Source: an uncultured Jannaschia sp. (GTDB taxonomy: Bacteria > Pseudomonadota > Alphaproteobacteria > Rhodobacterales > Rhodobacteraceae). From it: DNA of 64,000 bases. The translations under genes were made by a program, and so were the position numbers. Location: NCBI RefSeq assembly GCF_947494025.1, contig NZ_CANLTQ010000001.1, forward strand, positions 1-64,000, written 5' to 3'. Below, piece after piece: positions 25,756-34,536 of this stretch (positions are counted from its first letter, which is position 1; every line of letters begins with the position of its first letter). Below the pieces are notes generated by a model. The model saw only the letters and a list, made by a program, of their open reading frames with translations, was not told the origin of the DNA and made no database searches.

Positions 25756-26580
25756 ATGCGGATGGGATTTCCCGGAACCTGGATGACCGAAAGCGAAAGC
25801 GTCGTGTACCGCGTCGTGCCGAAATGCGCCTGCTCGACGATCGGGCAGATCCTCCACTACTCGGATCACGGACGCTTCTTCGACGGCGACATCCACGACA
25901 GCACGTCGGGGCTGCACAAATGGGCGCAAACCGACAGCCAGCCGGTGATCACCGCGAACGTGAAGGCGCACCGGGCCTATGCCTTCACCTGCGTGCGCAA
26001 CCCGTACCGGCGCATCCTGTCGTCCTTCTTCGACAAGATCGCCGGCATCCAGCGGAATGGACGGCGCTATCGCGGCAACCTCGTGCCGATGCTGATGCAG
26101 CGATACGGCGTGGACGTGGGCAGCGCCGAGAACGGCTTCGCGTTCGACCAGATTGCGAGCTTCCGGCGGTTCCTCCTGTTCGCTCGGGACACGATCCGGT
26201 TTCGCCGGCCGATGGACCCCGACATCCACTGGTCTGCGATGGCGGGGCATGTGGGGACCTTCGTCGCCAATGGCGGCCGCTACGACGCGGTGATCTTCAC
26301 CGAAGCGTTCGAGGACGGGATGCGCCGCGTCCTCGGCGCCGTCGAGACGCCGGTCCCCGTCGATCTGTCCAATGTGCCGCGCTTCAACGAATCCCAGGGG
26401 CACGGCCCCGAACGCGCGCATCCGGTGGAGGCGTATTTCGACGACTTGTCCATGCACCTCGTCCGCGAGATGTATCACCGGGACTTCCGGTTTTTCGGCT
26501 ACGACATCGACGACCCGTCGAACCGGATGCCGAAGGGCGAGGTGGACATGGACGAGCTGCACGCCCGGCTCACGGACTGA
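25756..26580 (+). CDS. Sulfotransferase family protein
   Basis: A 274-residue protein resembling the sulfotransferase family 2 (carbohydrate sulfotransferases). The PAPS 5'-phosphosulfate loop appears as RVVPKCACSTIGQIL (residues about 18-32), and the 3'-phosphate region as FTCVRNPYRRILSSFFDK. These motifs are clear. It would transfer sulfate from PAPS to a glycan or similar acceptor. The start is the ATG at 25756, ahead of MGFPGTW. It is divergent from the glycosyltransferase gene. Confidence 0.82.
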   Translation: MRMGFPGTWMTESESVVYRVVPKCACSTIGQILHYSDHGRFFDGDIHDSTSGLHKWAQTDSQPVITANVKAHRAYAFTCVRNPYRRILSSFFDKIAGIQRNGRRYRGNLVPMLMQRYGVDVGSAENGFAFDQIASFRRFLLFARDTIRFRRPMDPDIHWSAMAGHVGTFVANGGRYDAVIFTEAFEDGMRRVLGAVETPVPVDLSNVPRFNESQGHGPERAHPVEAYFDDLSMHLVREMYHRDFRFFGYDIDDPSNRMPKGEVDMDELHARLTD

Positions 26581-26598
26581 GCCGGACGCGGGACAGGC

Positions 26599-27243
26599 TC
26601 AGATGCGGCGACGGAGCGTGGCGATGACACCGAGACCGCCGAGCAGAAGGAGCGCGGGTGCCGGCAGCGGAACGGGCGGCACTTCGTAGGATTCGGCCCG
26701 GTAGGACGTGTCTATGCCGTTGCCCGCATAGGTCGTCCCGTTGAATGAGAACCGCGCCATCGCGTCCGGTGCCAACAGGACGGTGGCGAGGTCGCCGAGC
26801 GTCCCCGGCGTGCCCGCGAAGGAGGCCGAGGTGACGCGGAACGATCCGGCATAGGTTCCCCCCAGCACCGGATCCTTCCGGAACGAAATGTCGATCGCCT
26901 CGAAGGGCTCCTTGATCGTGAATCCTCCGGGAATCGCGAAGACTTCCGCGCCAAAGGCGGGATCGATGCCGGCCGACAGGTCTTCGACTTGGATATCCGC
27001 CTCGCCCATGTCCGGATTGGCCGGGAGGGAAGCGAGCGTGGTCGGGTTCCCGGCATAGGCGTCCGGCAGAAAGACCGACAGCGTGCCCGTCGTTCCGAGC
27101 GCGGGCAGTTCCGCGAAGGGCAGTCCGGGCGCGTCCGGCGGGGAAAGGACGCTTTCGGTCGTGACGACGTCGAAAGCAACGGTCGCGGCCTGAAGCGGGG
27201 TCGCCGCCACGAGGGCGAGAGCGGCAATACGAAGATACGACAT
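26599..27243 (-). CDS. VPLPA-CTERM sorting domain protein
   Basis: A 214-residue exported protein with an N-terminal signal peptide (ALALVAATPLQAA), an Asp/Gly/Pro-rich beta domain, and a C-terminal sorting signal: VPLPAPALLLLGGLGVIATLRRRI-type order, meaning the VPLPA motif, a hydrophobic helix and an Arg cluster. Such tails are cut by an exosortase-like enzyme, which is not in this window. The ribosome site GAGGAG precedes the ATG. The function of the passenger domain is unknown; cell surface or matrix is the likely location. Confidence 0.85.
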   Translation of the reverse strand: MSYLRIAALALVAATPLQAATVAFDVVTTESVLSPPDAPGLPFAELPALGTTGTLSVFLPDAYAGNPTTLASLPANPDMGEADIQVEDLSAGIDPAFGAEVFAIPGGFTIKEPFEAIDISFRKDPVLGGTYAGSFRVTSASFAGTPGTLGDLATVLLAPDAMARFSFNGTTYAGNGIDTSYRAESYEVPPVPLPAPALLLLGGLGVIATLRRRI

Positions 27244-27306
27244 AAACAAACTCCTCGATACGTTCCGGAAGCCTGTCCGATGATTAACCTTCGGTCAACA
27301 AATCGC

Positions 27307-28293
27307 TCAGAGCATCGACGGCAGGACCAGATCGGGAGGGCGGTGGCCATGGGCGAAGGTCTGCATGTTGAAGATGACCTTTTCGCCCATCTCGATCCGT
27401 GCCTCGTGGGTGGCCGAGCCCATATGCGGCAGCAGCACGACGTTCGGCAGTTCCCGCAGCCGCGGATTCACGCCCTGTCCGTGCTCGTAAACGTCGAGCC
27501 CCGCGCCGGCGAGTTCGCCCGCCCGCAACATGCGCGTGAGCGCGTTCTCGTCGATGACCTCCCCTCGGGAGGTGTTCACGACGATCGCCGTGGGTTTCAT
27601 CAGCTTCAGCCGGCGCGCATTCAGCAGGTGGAATGTCGACGGCGTGTGCGGGCAATTGACCGAGACCACGTCGGCCAGCGACACCATCGCGTCGAGCCGG
27701 TCGTGGAAGGTGGCCTGAAGCGGCTCTTCCAGCCCGGGATGGAGGCGGCGGCGATTGTGGTAGTGGATCGCCATGCCGAAGGCCCGGGCGCGGCGGGCCA
27801 TTGCCTGTCCGATCCGCCCCATGCCGAGAATGCCGAGCGTCTTGCCGCGCAGCCGCGTGCCGAGCAGAGCGTCGGGCGCCCAGCCCGCCCATTCGCCGGC
27901 CTGCATTCTGGCCATGCCCTCGGTCATCCGGCGCAGCACGGCCAGCATCAGCGCGATGCCCATGTCGGCGGTGTCGTCGGTGAGCACGCCCGGCGTGTTG
28001 GAAACGAGGATGCCCCGCTCCAGCGCCGCGGCGACGTCGATATGGTCCACCCCCGCACCGTAATTCGCGACAAGCCTCAGCCGCGTGCCGCTGCCCGCAA
28101 GGAGGGTGGCGTCGATCCGGTCGGTGAGTGTGGGCACGAGGATGTCGGCCGCCTGCATCGCCCGCGCCAGTCCCGCCCGGTCGAGCGGTCCGTCGGCACC
28201 GCCGAAGCGCACGTCGAAGAGCTCCGCCATCCGGGCCTCCACCGTCTCGGGGAGGCGTCGCGTCACGACAACACTCAGCCGATCTCCGCCCAT
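27307..28293 (-). CDS. D-isomer-specific 2-hydroxyacid dehydrogenase (glyoxylate/hydroxypyruvate reductase type)
   Basis: A 328-residue NAD(P)-dependent enzyme. The dinucleotide loop is LGILGMGRIGQAMARRA. The catalytic Arg is in NTSRGEVIDE and the catalytic His in VLLPHMGSAT. It would reduce glyoxylate or hydroxypyruvate, or oxidise D-glycerate. The start at 28293 is picked because it gives the usual lead (LSVVVTRRLPE). It stands alone, divergent from an SH3 protein gene. Confidence 0.9.
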   Translation of the reverse strand: MGGDRLSVVVTRRLPETVEARMAELFDVRFGGADGPLDRAGLARAMQAADILVPTLTDRIDATLLAGSGTRLRLVANYGAGVDHIDVAAALERGILVSNTPGVLTDDTADMGIALMLAVLRRMTEGMARMQAGEWAGWAPDALLGTRLRGKTLGILGMGRIGQAMARRARAFGMAIHYHNRRRLHPGLEEPLQATFHDRLDAMVSLADVVSVNCPHTPSTFHLLNARRLKLMKPTAIVVNTSRGEVIDENALTRMLRAGELAGAGLDVYEHGQGVNPRLRELPNVVLLPHMGSATHEARIEMGEKVIFNMQTFAHGHRPPDLVLPSML

Positions 28294-28394
28294 GCGTCGC
28301 CCGCCCCCCTTTGTCGGTCGCTCGCATGATGGCATCGTGCCGCTCGCGCGCAAGGGGGCGACGATCCCCAATCAACGCTGGGCAGGATAGCAGG

Positions 28395-28889
28395 ATGATG
28401 ACACGGGTGGTCGCGGCGGCTCTCGCCGCCTGTCTGACATGGTCGTCGGCGATGGCCGAGGCAGTCGGTCCGGTGACGGGATTGCCGATGCCGCGCTTCG
28501 TTTCGATGAAGGCGCCGGAGGGCTTCGCGCGGCGCGGCCCATCCTCGACCCATCGGATCGACTGGGTGTTCAAGCGCCGTCACATGCCGCTTCGGGTAAT
28601 CGGGGAATACGGCCACTGGCGCCGCGTGCAGGACCGCGAGGGTGTGGGCGGCTGGATGCATTATTCGTTGCTGTCGGGCAACCGGACGGTGATCGTGGAG
28701 GCGGAGGAGGTCGACCTGCACCGGAGGCCGGATCCCGACGCGCCCGTCTCCGCCCGACTGATGGGCGGCGTGGTCGCGTGGCTTGGCCCGTGTTCCGGCG
28801 GCTGGTGCGAGCTGGAGGTCGACGGGGCGGAGGGTTGGGCCGGGACGGCCGCGCTATGGGGTGTCGCGCCGGACGAGATGCGCGACTAG
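28395..28889 (+). CDS. Exported bacterial SH3-domain protein
   Basis: A 164-residue protein with a signal peptide (to about residue 22, AMAEA) and two SH3-like segments: PRFVSMKAPEGFARRGPS...MPLRVIGEYGHWRRVQD and EEVDLHRRPDPDAPVSARL...GWCELEVDGAEGW. Family members act in the periplasm, probably binding peptidoglycan. An ATGATG start follows a CAGGA site. Confidence 0.82.
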   Translation: MMTRVVAAALAACLTWSSAMAEAVGPVTGLPMPRFVSMKAPEGFARRGPSSTHRIDWVFKRRHMPLRVIGEYGHWRRVQDREGVGGWMHYSLLSGNRTVIVEAEEVDLHRRPDPDAPVSARLMGGVVAWLGPCSGGWCELEVDGAEGWAGTAALWGVAPDEMRD

Positions 28890-28985
28890 AGGGACCGGGC
28901 CGGAAGGGGTCGAGCCTTCCGCGACACGACCCCTGGCGGAACGACCGCCTGATCGGATCCGTTGACGCCCCGCACCTCCGACGCC

Positions 28986-29828
28986 CTAATCCGCGGCTTC
29001 CGCCAAAGCGGCGTTGAATGTCTCCGCCAACCGATCCCAGAGCGGTTCGGACCGTGCGTTGAGCAGCCGCCCCTCCTGCATGGTCGGATGATAGGCCGTG
29101 CCGTCGAGCAGGCGGGACACGCCGCCGGCCTCCTGCAGGATCAGGACGCCCGCCGCGTGGTCCCAGACGTTGAGCATTCCGTTCAGGCAGAAATCGGATC
29201 CGCCGAGCGCGATCTGGCGATACTCGTGCAGGCTCGCGCCGAGCGAGCTTGCGCGGCGGAAGCGCGGCGCGGTCGCGGCCAGCGCGGGCTGCAGCGGCTG
29301 CGGGTAGAGATAGGCGCCGAGGTTGCCGCGCAGGCGGTCGAAGCTCGCGTCGTCCGGATCGGTCTCGAGCCGGCGGGCGCGGCCCTGACGGTTGAACCAC
29401 GCCCCCTGCCCCTTGTGGGCCGCGATCCAGTCGTCGAAGCTCGGATCGTAGAGCAGACCCCAGACAATCTCGCCGTCCTCGATCACCGCGACGATGACGC
29501 CGTAATTCGCGATCCCGTGCGCGAAATTCCAGGTGCCGTCGATCGGGTCGATTATGGTGACGCGCCCCTGCCCCACCCGGTCGAGGACGCCGCGGTCGGC
29601 GGCGACGGCTTCCTCGCCCACGACCGCGTCACCGGGCAGGATGCGATGGATTCGTTCGGTCAGCGCCGCTTCCGCCGCGGTGTCGGCCACGGTCACGAGG
29701 TCGTCGAACGCCCCCTTGGCATCAACCTCCTCATCCGACAGATTGCGAAAGCGGGGCAGGATCTCGGCCGCGGCGACCTCGCGCACGGCCTCGACGATGG
29801 CTCCGGATTGCGCTTCGGAAAGCGGCAT
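28986..29828 (-). CDS. Inositol monophosphatase family protein
   Basis: A 280-residue Mg-dependent phosphatase. Metal-binding motifs are GEEAVA (Glu), IDPIDGTWNFAHG and VWDHAAGVLILQEAGG. Substrates in this family include inositol phosphate, histidinol phosphate and PAP. No neighbour settles which. The ATG overlaps the stop of the M3 peptidase gene (ATGA). Confidence 0.9.
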   Translation of the reverse strand: MPLSEAQSGAIVEAVREVAAAEILPRFRNLSDEEVDAKGAFDDLVTVADTAAEAALTERIHRILPGDAVVGEEAVAADRGVLDRVGQGRVTIIDPIDGTWNFAHGIANYGVIVAVIEDGEIVWGLLYDPSFDDWIAAHKGQGAWFNRQGRARRLETDPDDASFDRLRGNLGAYLYPQPLQPALAATAPRFRRASSLGASLHEYRQIALGGSDFCLNGMLNVWDHAAGVLILQEAGGVSRLLDGTAYHPTMQEGRLLNARSEPLWDRLAETFNAALAEAAD

Positions 29829-31846
29829 CAGGCCGCGTCCTCAAGTCCGCGGCCCTTCAGGAGGGCGTCCACGCCCGGAAGGCGCCCACGGAACCGGGTG
29901 TAAAGCTCCGCCGCATCGACCGAGCCGCCGCGCGACAGGATGTCGTCCTCGAGCCTCCGCGCAAGATCAGGATCGAAGGGATCGCCCGCCTCCTCAAAGG
30001 CCGCGAAAGCATCGGCGTCCATCACCTCCGACCACATATAGCTGTAATAGCCCGCGGAATAGCCGTCGCCCGAGAAGACATGCGCGAAATGCGGCGTGGC
30101 GTGACGCATGCGGATGGCGCGGGGCATGCCGATCGTCTCCAGCACCTCGGCCTGCTTCTGCATCGGGTCGGCCGGGGCCGGACCGTCGTGGAAGGCCAGA
30201 TCGACAAGCGCGGAGGCGACGTATTCCACCGTCTGGAACCCCATGTCGTAGGTCGCCGCGCGGAGCAGCCGGTCGCGCAGCGCGTCGGGGATCGGCTCCC
30301 CCGTCTCGGCGTGGACCGCGAATTCCGACAGGACCTCCGGCAGTTCGAGCCAGTGCTCGTAGAGCTGGCTCGGCAGTTCCACGAAATCCCGTGCGACGCT
30401 CGTCCCGCTCACCGTCTCGTAGGTCACGTCGGAGAGCATCTGGTGCAGCGCGTGGCCGAATTCGTGGAACAGCGTCCGCGCATCGTCGTAGCTCAGGAGC
30501 GCGAGCTCGGCGTGAGCGAAGTTGCAGACGTTGACGACGATCGGCCGGACGTCGCCGTCGCGCTTCGATTGCGAGCGCATCGCGCTGCACCAGGCGCCGG
30601 ACCGCTTGGACGGGCGTGCGAAGTAGTCGCCCATGAAGACCGCGACATGCTCGCCGCCGCGCGTCACCTCCCAGGCGCGGACATCGGGATGGTAGGCCTC
30701 GACCTCCATCGGGGCGAAGTCGAGATCGAAAAGGCGGTGCGCGACGGCGAAGGCCGCCTCGATCATCCGGTCGAGCTGGAAGAAGGGCTTCAGCTCCGCC
30801 TCGTCGAGGTCGTGCAGCTCCGCCCGTCGCTTCTCCGCGTAGTAGCGCCAGTCCCAAGGCTCGAGCGGGCCGGCGATCCCGTCGGCATGGGCCATTCGCG
30901 CGAGATGCTCGGCATCGGCGAGCGCGGCCGTTCGGGCCGGGTGCCAGACCTGCATCAGCAGGTCGCGCACGGCGCCGGGGGTGCCGGCCATTTCGGTCTC
31001 GAGCTTGTATTCGGCGAAGTTGTCGTAGCCCAGCAGATGCGCCCGCTCTTCCCGGAGCTTGAGGATCTCGGCGGCGATGGCGCGGTTGTCGGTCTCCCCG
31101 CTATTCGCGCCGCGCGACGTCCAGGCCTCGTAGGCCCTTTCCCGCAGGTCGCGGCGTGGCGAGAACTGCAGGAACGGCACGATGAGCGAACGATTCAGGG
31201 TCACCACCGGGCCGTCGCGTCCGTAATCCCGTCCGGCGGCGCGGGCGGCGTCCTTCACAAAGGCGGGCAGGCCTTCCAGATCGGCTTCCGACAGGTCCAT
31301 GTGCCAGTCGCGCTCATCCGCCAGAAGGTTCTGCGCGAACTCGGTGCCGAGCGTGGCGAGCCGCGACTTGATCTCCGTCAGCCGCTCCGCCTCTGCGCCC
31401 TTCAGCGCGGCGCCCGCCCGGACGAACTGGCGGCGGGTAAGCATCAGGACACGTTGCTGCTCATCGGTCAGGTCGAGTGCGTCGCGCCGGGACCAGAGGT
31501 CGTCGATCCGATGGAACAGGGCGGCGTTGTTGGTGATCTCGGAGGAATAGGCGGAAAGCTTCGGCGCCATCTCCCGCTGGAGCGCCTGCCGCGCGGGGGT
31601 GCTGTCCGCACCGGCGAGGTTGAAGAACACGCCGGCCACCCGGTCGAGCGTCGCATCCGCGCGCTCCAGCGCGGCGATAGTGTTGTCGAAGGTCGGCGCC
31701 TCCTCGTTTGCGGCGATGGCCGCGACGTTGCGCCGGCCCTCCGCCATCCCTTCCTCGAGCGCGGGGCCGAAATGCTCGTCGCGGATCAGGTCGAAGGGCG
31801 GCAGGGCGAAGTCGCCCGCCCAGGGCTGCAGCAGCGGATTGTTCAT
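29828..31846 (-). CDS. M3 family metallopeptidase (oligopeptidase A / Dcp type)
   Basis: A 672-residue cytoplasmic zinc peptidase that degrades short peptides. The zinc motif HEFGHALH begins at residue 461. The N-terminus (NNPLLQPWAGDFALPPFDLIRDEHFGPAL) and the C-terminal YYSYMWSEVMDADAF are family-typical. The start at 31846 removes an unlikely upstream extension. It is followed by the inositol-phosphatase gene. Confidence 0.92.
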   Translation of the reverse strand: MNNPLLQPWAGDFALPPFDLIRDEHFGPALEEGMAEGRRNVAAIAANEEAPTFDNTIAALERADATLDRVAGVFFNLAGADSTPARQALQREMAPKLSAYSSEITNNAALFHRIDDLWSRRDALDLTDEQQRVLMLTRRQFVRAGAALKGAEAERLTEIKSRLATLGTEFAQNLLADERDWHMDLSEADLEGLPAFVKDAARAAGRDYGRDGPVVTLNRSLIVPFLQFSPRRDLRERAYEAWTSRGANSGETDNRAIAAEILKLREERAHLLGYDNFAEYKLETEMAGTPGAVRDLLMQVWHPARTAALADAEHLARMAHADGIAGPLEPWDWRYYAEKRRAELHDLDEAELKPFFQLDRMIEAAFAVAHRLFDLDFAPMEVEAYHPDVRAWEVTRGGEHVAVFMGDYFARPSKRSGAWCSAMRSQSKRDGDVRPIVVNVCNFAHAELALLSYDDARTLFHEFGHALHQMLSDVTYETVSGTSVARDFVELPSQLYEHWLELPEVLSEFAVHAETGEPIPDALRDRLLRAATYDMGFQTVEYVASALVDLAFHDGPAPADPMQKQAEVLETIGMPRAIRMRHATPHFAHVFSGDGYSAGYYSYMWSEVMDADAFAAFEEAGDPFDPDLARRLEDDILSRGGSVDAAELYTRFRGRLPGVDALLKGRGLEDAA

Positions 31847-31910
31847 TCTATCTCCTTCGGGCTGGCGCGGGTTCGTGCCCGATCGGGTCGCCAGTCCCGC
31901 CGGCACCGGG

Positions 31911-32453
31911 TTACGTGCGGTCCGAGACGACCTCATCGACCGTGTCGCTGGTTGCGGGATCGCGGCGGATCATCCGATGTACCACGCCGTCCTTCTTGGT
32001 CAAATGCCAGACAGCACCGCTGATGTGCAGGATTATGAGGACGACCAGCAGATAGGCCGTCAACGCGTGCACCCACGCAAGCACTTCGCTCCGGAGAAGC
32101 GCGGCGCCCAGTCCGACAGGCGGCATCGCGATCAGCACGACGTAGAACGCGTAATGGTTTCCCCGGCTCAAGCGCTGGATCATCTTCGACTCGTTGTCGG
32201 GTGGCGGGGGGGCGCCGCGCCGCAGTCTGAGCGTCAGACGCCACAACATCACGATCAGGATCGAGGATCCGAAGATTCCATGCACCACGATCGGTCCCGA
32301 GACCACGGATTGCCCCGTCTCGATGGCGGCCTCGAAGTCGCGCTGCACTCCGGTCCACCCGAGGACAAGCTGGAACAGGATCAGAAACACGACAAGCCAG
32401 TGCGCGAGCATCTGGCTTGAGGAGTAGACGGCGGGGCGGTCGGTGTCGGACAT
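31911..32453 (-). CDS. Cytochrome b561
   Basis: A 180-residue four-helix membrane protein. Haem-ligand histidines fit MLAHWLVVFLILFQ, VVHGIFGSSI, and HALTAYLLVVLIILHISGAVWHL. It would pass electrons between quinol and a periplasmic acceptor. The C-terminus ends in a cytoplasmic tail (DPATSDTVDE). It lies on the same strand as the stress-protein gene, separated from it by terminator-like hairpins. Confidence 0.9.
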   Translation of the reverse strand: MSDTDRPAVYSSSQMLAHWLVVFLILFQLVLGWTGVQRDFEAAIETGQSVVSGPIVVHGIFGSSILIVMLWRLTLRLRRGAPPPPDNESKMIQRLSRGNHYAFYVVLIAMPPVGLGAALLRSEVLAWVHALTAYLLVVLIILHISGAVWHLTKKDGVVHRMIRRDPATSDTVDEVVSDRT

Positions 32454-32472
32454 GGCGGCGGCCTCCTGATTG

Positions 32473-32512
32473 TGGGGGCCAAACGTCCCCCGGGGGCGGC
32501 AGTTCCGCCCCC
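32473..32512 (-). terminator. Terminator-like hairpins after the stress-protein gene
   Basis: The sequence gggggcgg/ccgccccc forms an 8-base stem at 32492-32512 with a 5-base loop. A second GC hairpin (ggggg/ccccc) lies next to it. Both are 10-50 bases past the stop at 32523 on the minus strand. There is no clear T-run. Confidence 0.5.
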
Positions 32513-32522
32513 AGGGCTGCGA

Positions 32523-33011
32523 TCAATCGTCCAGACGGACGTGGGCGGTCTTGTCCTGGAAGTCCTGCTTCGGGTCGGAGCCGACCAGCGCCTTGATCCC
32601 GGCGACCAGGCTCGACCCGTCCTCCCAGAGCTCGGCATCGGTCACGTCGTAGCGGATCAGGCGCAGCTTCGGGTCGTCCTTGCCCTCCTCGTACCAGGCG
32701 GCGACATGCGGGTTCCAAAGCCGGTCGATCACGGCGCGGTCGTTGTCCATTGTGAGCGTTCCGCTGGCCGAGGCCCAGATATCGTGACCCTTGTCGACGA
32801 AGGTCATCGTGGCGGGCTGGGGCATGGTGCCGACGACCTTGCCGAGATCGGTCTCCCGGGAGGTGAAGAACCACAGCGGCCCGTGATCGGCGTCGCCGTC
32901 GACGATCGCCGCCATCGGACGCGGCAGCGCGCCTTCGCAACCGATGAACACCGTCATGTCAGACCGCAGCGCCTTCCAGAACTTCGTCTCGATCTCTTCG
33001 GGGGTGGGCAT
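32523..33011 (-). CDS. Pyridoxamine 5'-phosphate oxidase-like general stress protein
   Basis: A 162-residue flavin-binding split-barrel protein. ETKFWKALRSDMTVFIGC, HGPLWFFTSRETDLGKVV and WASASGTLTMDNDRAVIDRLWNP are typical of the general stress protein 26 group of PNPOx-fold proteins. It probably binds FMN or F420-like cofactors; the substrate is unknown. Confidence 0.88.
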   Translation of the reverse strand: MPTPEEIETKFWKALRSDMTVFIGCEGALPRPMAAIVDGDADHGPLWFFTSRETDLGKVVGTMPQPATMTFVDKGHDIWASASGTLTMDNDRAVIDRLWNPHVAAWYEEGKDDPKLRLIRYDVTDAELWEDGSSLVAGIKALVGSDPKQDFQDKTAHVRLDD

Positions 33012-33184
33012 GGGGAACTCCTGCTCTGCTCGCGGAGGAACGCCGGGCCAGGGGCAGGGTTCCGTCGGCTGCGGCCGGGCGGCGGGGCGCCGGATAGACC
33101 GGGCGTCAAATGGACCCGGGGGAACGCGATGGCGGTCCGCGCGTTCGGTCGGCGTACGGAACCACGCTCGAAGGGAGCCACTTC

Positions 33185-33316
33185 ATGAAACCGTTTCTGA
33201 TCCTCGCCGCCCTCGTCACCACGCTCGCGGCCTGCGAGACCACCGAAGGATTCGGGCAGGACGTCCAGGCCGGCGGCCGGGCGATCGAGAACACCGCCGA
33301 AGACGCGATGAACTGA
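33185..33316 (+). CDS. Entericidin-like small lipoprotein
   Basis: A 43-residue lipoprotein with signal peptide and lipobox LAAC (Cys at residue 17), then the short Gly/Asp-rich body ending GGRAIENTAEDAMN that marks the entericidin EcnA/B family. A strong AGGGAG ribosome site precedes the ATG. Entericidins are membrane-associated stress peptides of unclear role. Confidence 0.85.
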   Translation: MKPFLILAALVTTLAACETTEGFGQDVQAGGRAIENTAEDAMN

Positions 33317-33466
33317 TCGCCGGGCGCCCTCCGGCATCGGATTGTCCGCACGGACCCGAACGCGCCTCCGCCGACCGGCCGGGGGCGCGCTGTCGTTCGG
33401 GTCATGCGCCCTCGCCTTTAAAGGCATCGTCCGGCAGAGTGAATGCGGACCCACAGGAGCGTCGCC

Positions 33467-33826
33467 ATGTTCACCGCCCGCAACGCCGTCATCGCCGCCG
33501 TCGGCGGGATCGTCGGCTGCATCGCCAATTCCATCGCGATCACCGCGCTGGCCGGAGCGCCGCTCCTGCCGCTGATCCTCAGCCCGGGACGAGAGTTCTT
33601 CTCGATCCTGTTCGCGATGGCACTGATCCCGATCTTCGCGCGGATGTCCGGGGCGGCCGCGTGGATCGTCGGGTTCGTGGTGCTGAACGCGCTCGCCTCG
33701 CTCTCGGCCAAGCTGATCTGGGGCGCGGGGGCGCCGTGGGGTTTCGTGCTGCTGGTCAACGGGTTCTATGCCATCGCCGCGGTCGCGATCTACGCGCTTG
33801 CCCCGCGCGGAACCGTGCGGGCCTGA
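33467..33826 (+). CDS. Small multi-helix membrane protein
   Basis: A 119-residue protein with four predicted membrane helices. The ATG at 33467 is preceded by AGGAG, which favours it over an in-frame ATG at 33443. The sequence is Ala/Ile-rich with few charged residues. I do not recognise the family. Confidence 0.7.
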   Translation: MFTARNAVIAAVGGIVGCIANSIAITALAGAPLLPLILSPGREFFSILFAMALIPIFARMSGAAAWIVGFVVLNALASLSAKLIWGAGAPWGFVLLVNGFYAIAAVAIYALAPRGTVRA

Positions 33827-33897
33827 GACAGATTTACCTACGTCGAGGGAGACGGCCCAACGCGGGCCGTCCCGACATTACCGGAAAGGTTGCGCCC

Positions 33898-34077
33898 GTG
33901 AAGAACCCTTGGATGAGTGCATGGCTGTCCGCCGCCAACAAGGCCGCCGCCCCCGCCCGCGGCGAGATGATGGCCGAGATGAGCCGTCAGCAGACCACGA
34001 TGATGAAGGCTTGGACCGAAGCCTGGATGCAGATGTGGATGCCTTGGGCGAAGCCCGGTCGCGCGCGGCGCGATTGA
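33898..34077 (+). CDS. Met/Trp-rich 59-residue protein
   Basis: A short protein starting with GTG after a GGAAAGG ribosome site. It contains 9-10 Met and 5 Trp residues, giving an amphipathic helix (MMAEMSRQQTTMMKAWTEAWMQMWMPW) and a basic tail (PGRARRD). Such a face could bind membranes, polymer granules or metal. The family is not recognised; expression is supported by the start context. Confidence 0.5.
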   Translation: MKNPWMSAWLSAANKAAAPARGEMMAEMSRQQTTMMKAWTEAWMQMWMPWAKPGRARRD

Positions 34078-34106
34078 AGGCCCGGTGGGGCGTTCAAAGG
34101 GCTGAG

Positions 34107-34126
34107 CGCGATCCCCGAGGATCGCG
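34107..34126. terminator. Hairpin downstream of the Met/Trp-rich gene
   Basis: The perfect inverted repeat cgcgatcc-ccga-ggatcgcg lies 30 bases after the stop at 34077. A terminator is likely, although there is no T-run. Confidence 0.45.
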
Positions 34127-34208
34127 TACGATGGAACAATAAGGTTGGCCAGAAAGCCCCGACCCACCGATCGTCACTATCCAGTCGCTCTCTGGTCTAT
34201 AAAACATC

Positions 34209-34536
34209 TTATTTTCTGCAATATCTCGTCCAGCCGTAAGTACTACTTTGCGCAGCCCTGAAAGCATTATCAATTCCGTCAGTCAGCGCGATTGATAGAT
34301 CGACTAGCGCATAAGGAATATGCTTTTCTCGAAGCACCTTCTGGTACAGCCACGTCTTACCGTTTCCGCTATCGCCAAAAATCGCAATATATCGTAATAT
34401 GGTGATTGCCTCTTAAGGCACGATCAAAACGCTTCTCTAATGTTCTGCGTTCAACCTACATATCTACATTCAACGGCTTGCGAGGAGTAAAGACTTCCTC
34501 AGGATCTGGTCGCATCCCAAACAGATTTCTCATCAT
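34209..34536 (-). pseudogene. Truncated, broken P-loop ATPase relic in AT-rich DNA
   Basis: Starting at the lepA stop (ATG overlaps TGA), the minus strand reads [25 protein letters not shown], then TAG (34456-34458), then VERRTLEKRFDRALRGNHHI. About 10 extra bases shift the frame, after which FGDSGNGKTWLYQKVL follows: an intact Walker A loop (34353-34376). LVDLSIALTDGIDNAF comes next, and a stop at 34209-34211 cuts the protein at about 100 codons. Family members of this AAA/KAP-like group, as I recall them, are several hundred residues long. The DNA is much more AT-rich than its surroundings, a sign of horizontal origin. Confidence 0.75.

Noticed and set aside
23659-26562. A 967-codon open frame on the minus strand
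   Set aside because: It is a frame shadow of the HIT and glycosyltransferase genes and antisense to the sulfotransferase. The three real genes have motifs and ribosome sites.
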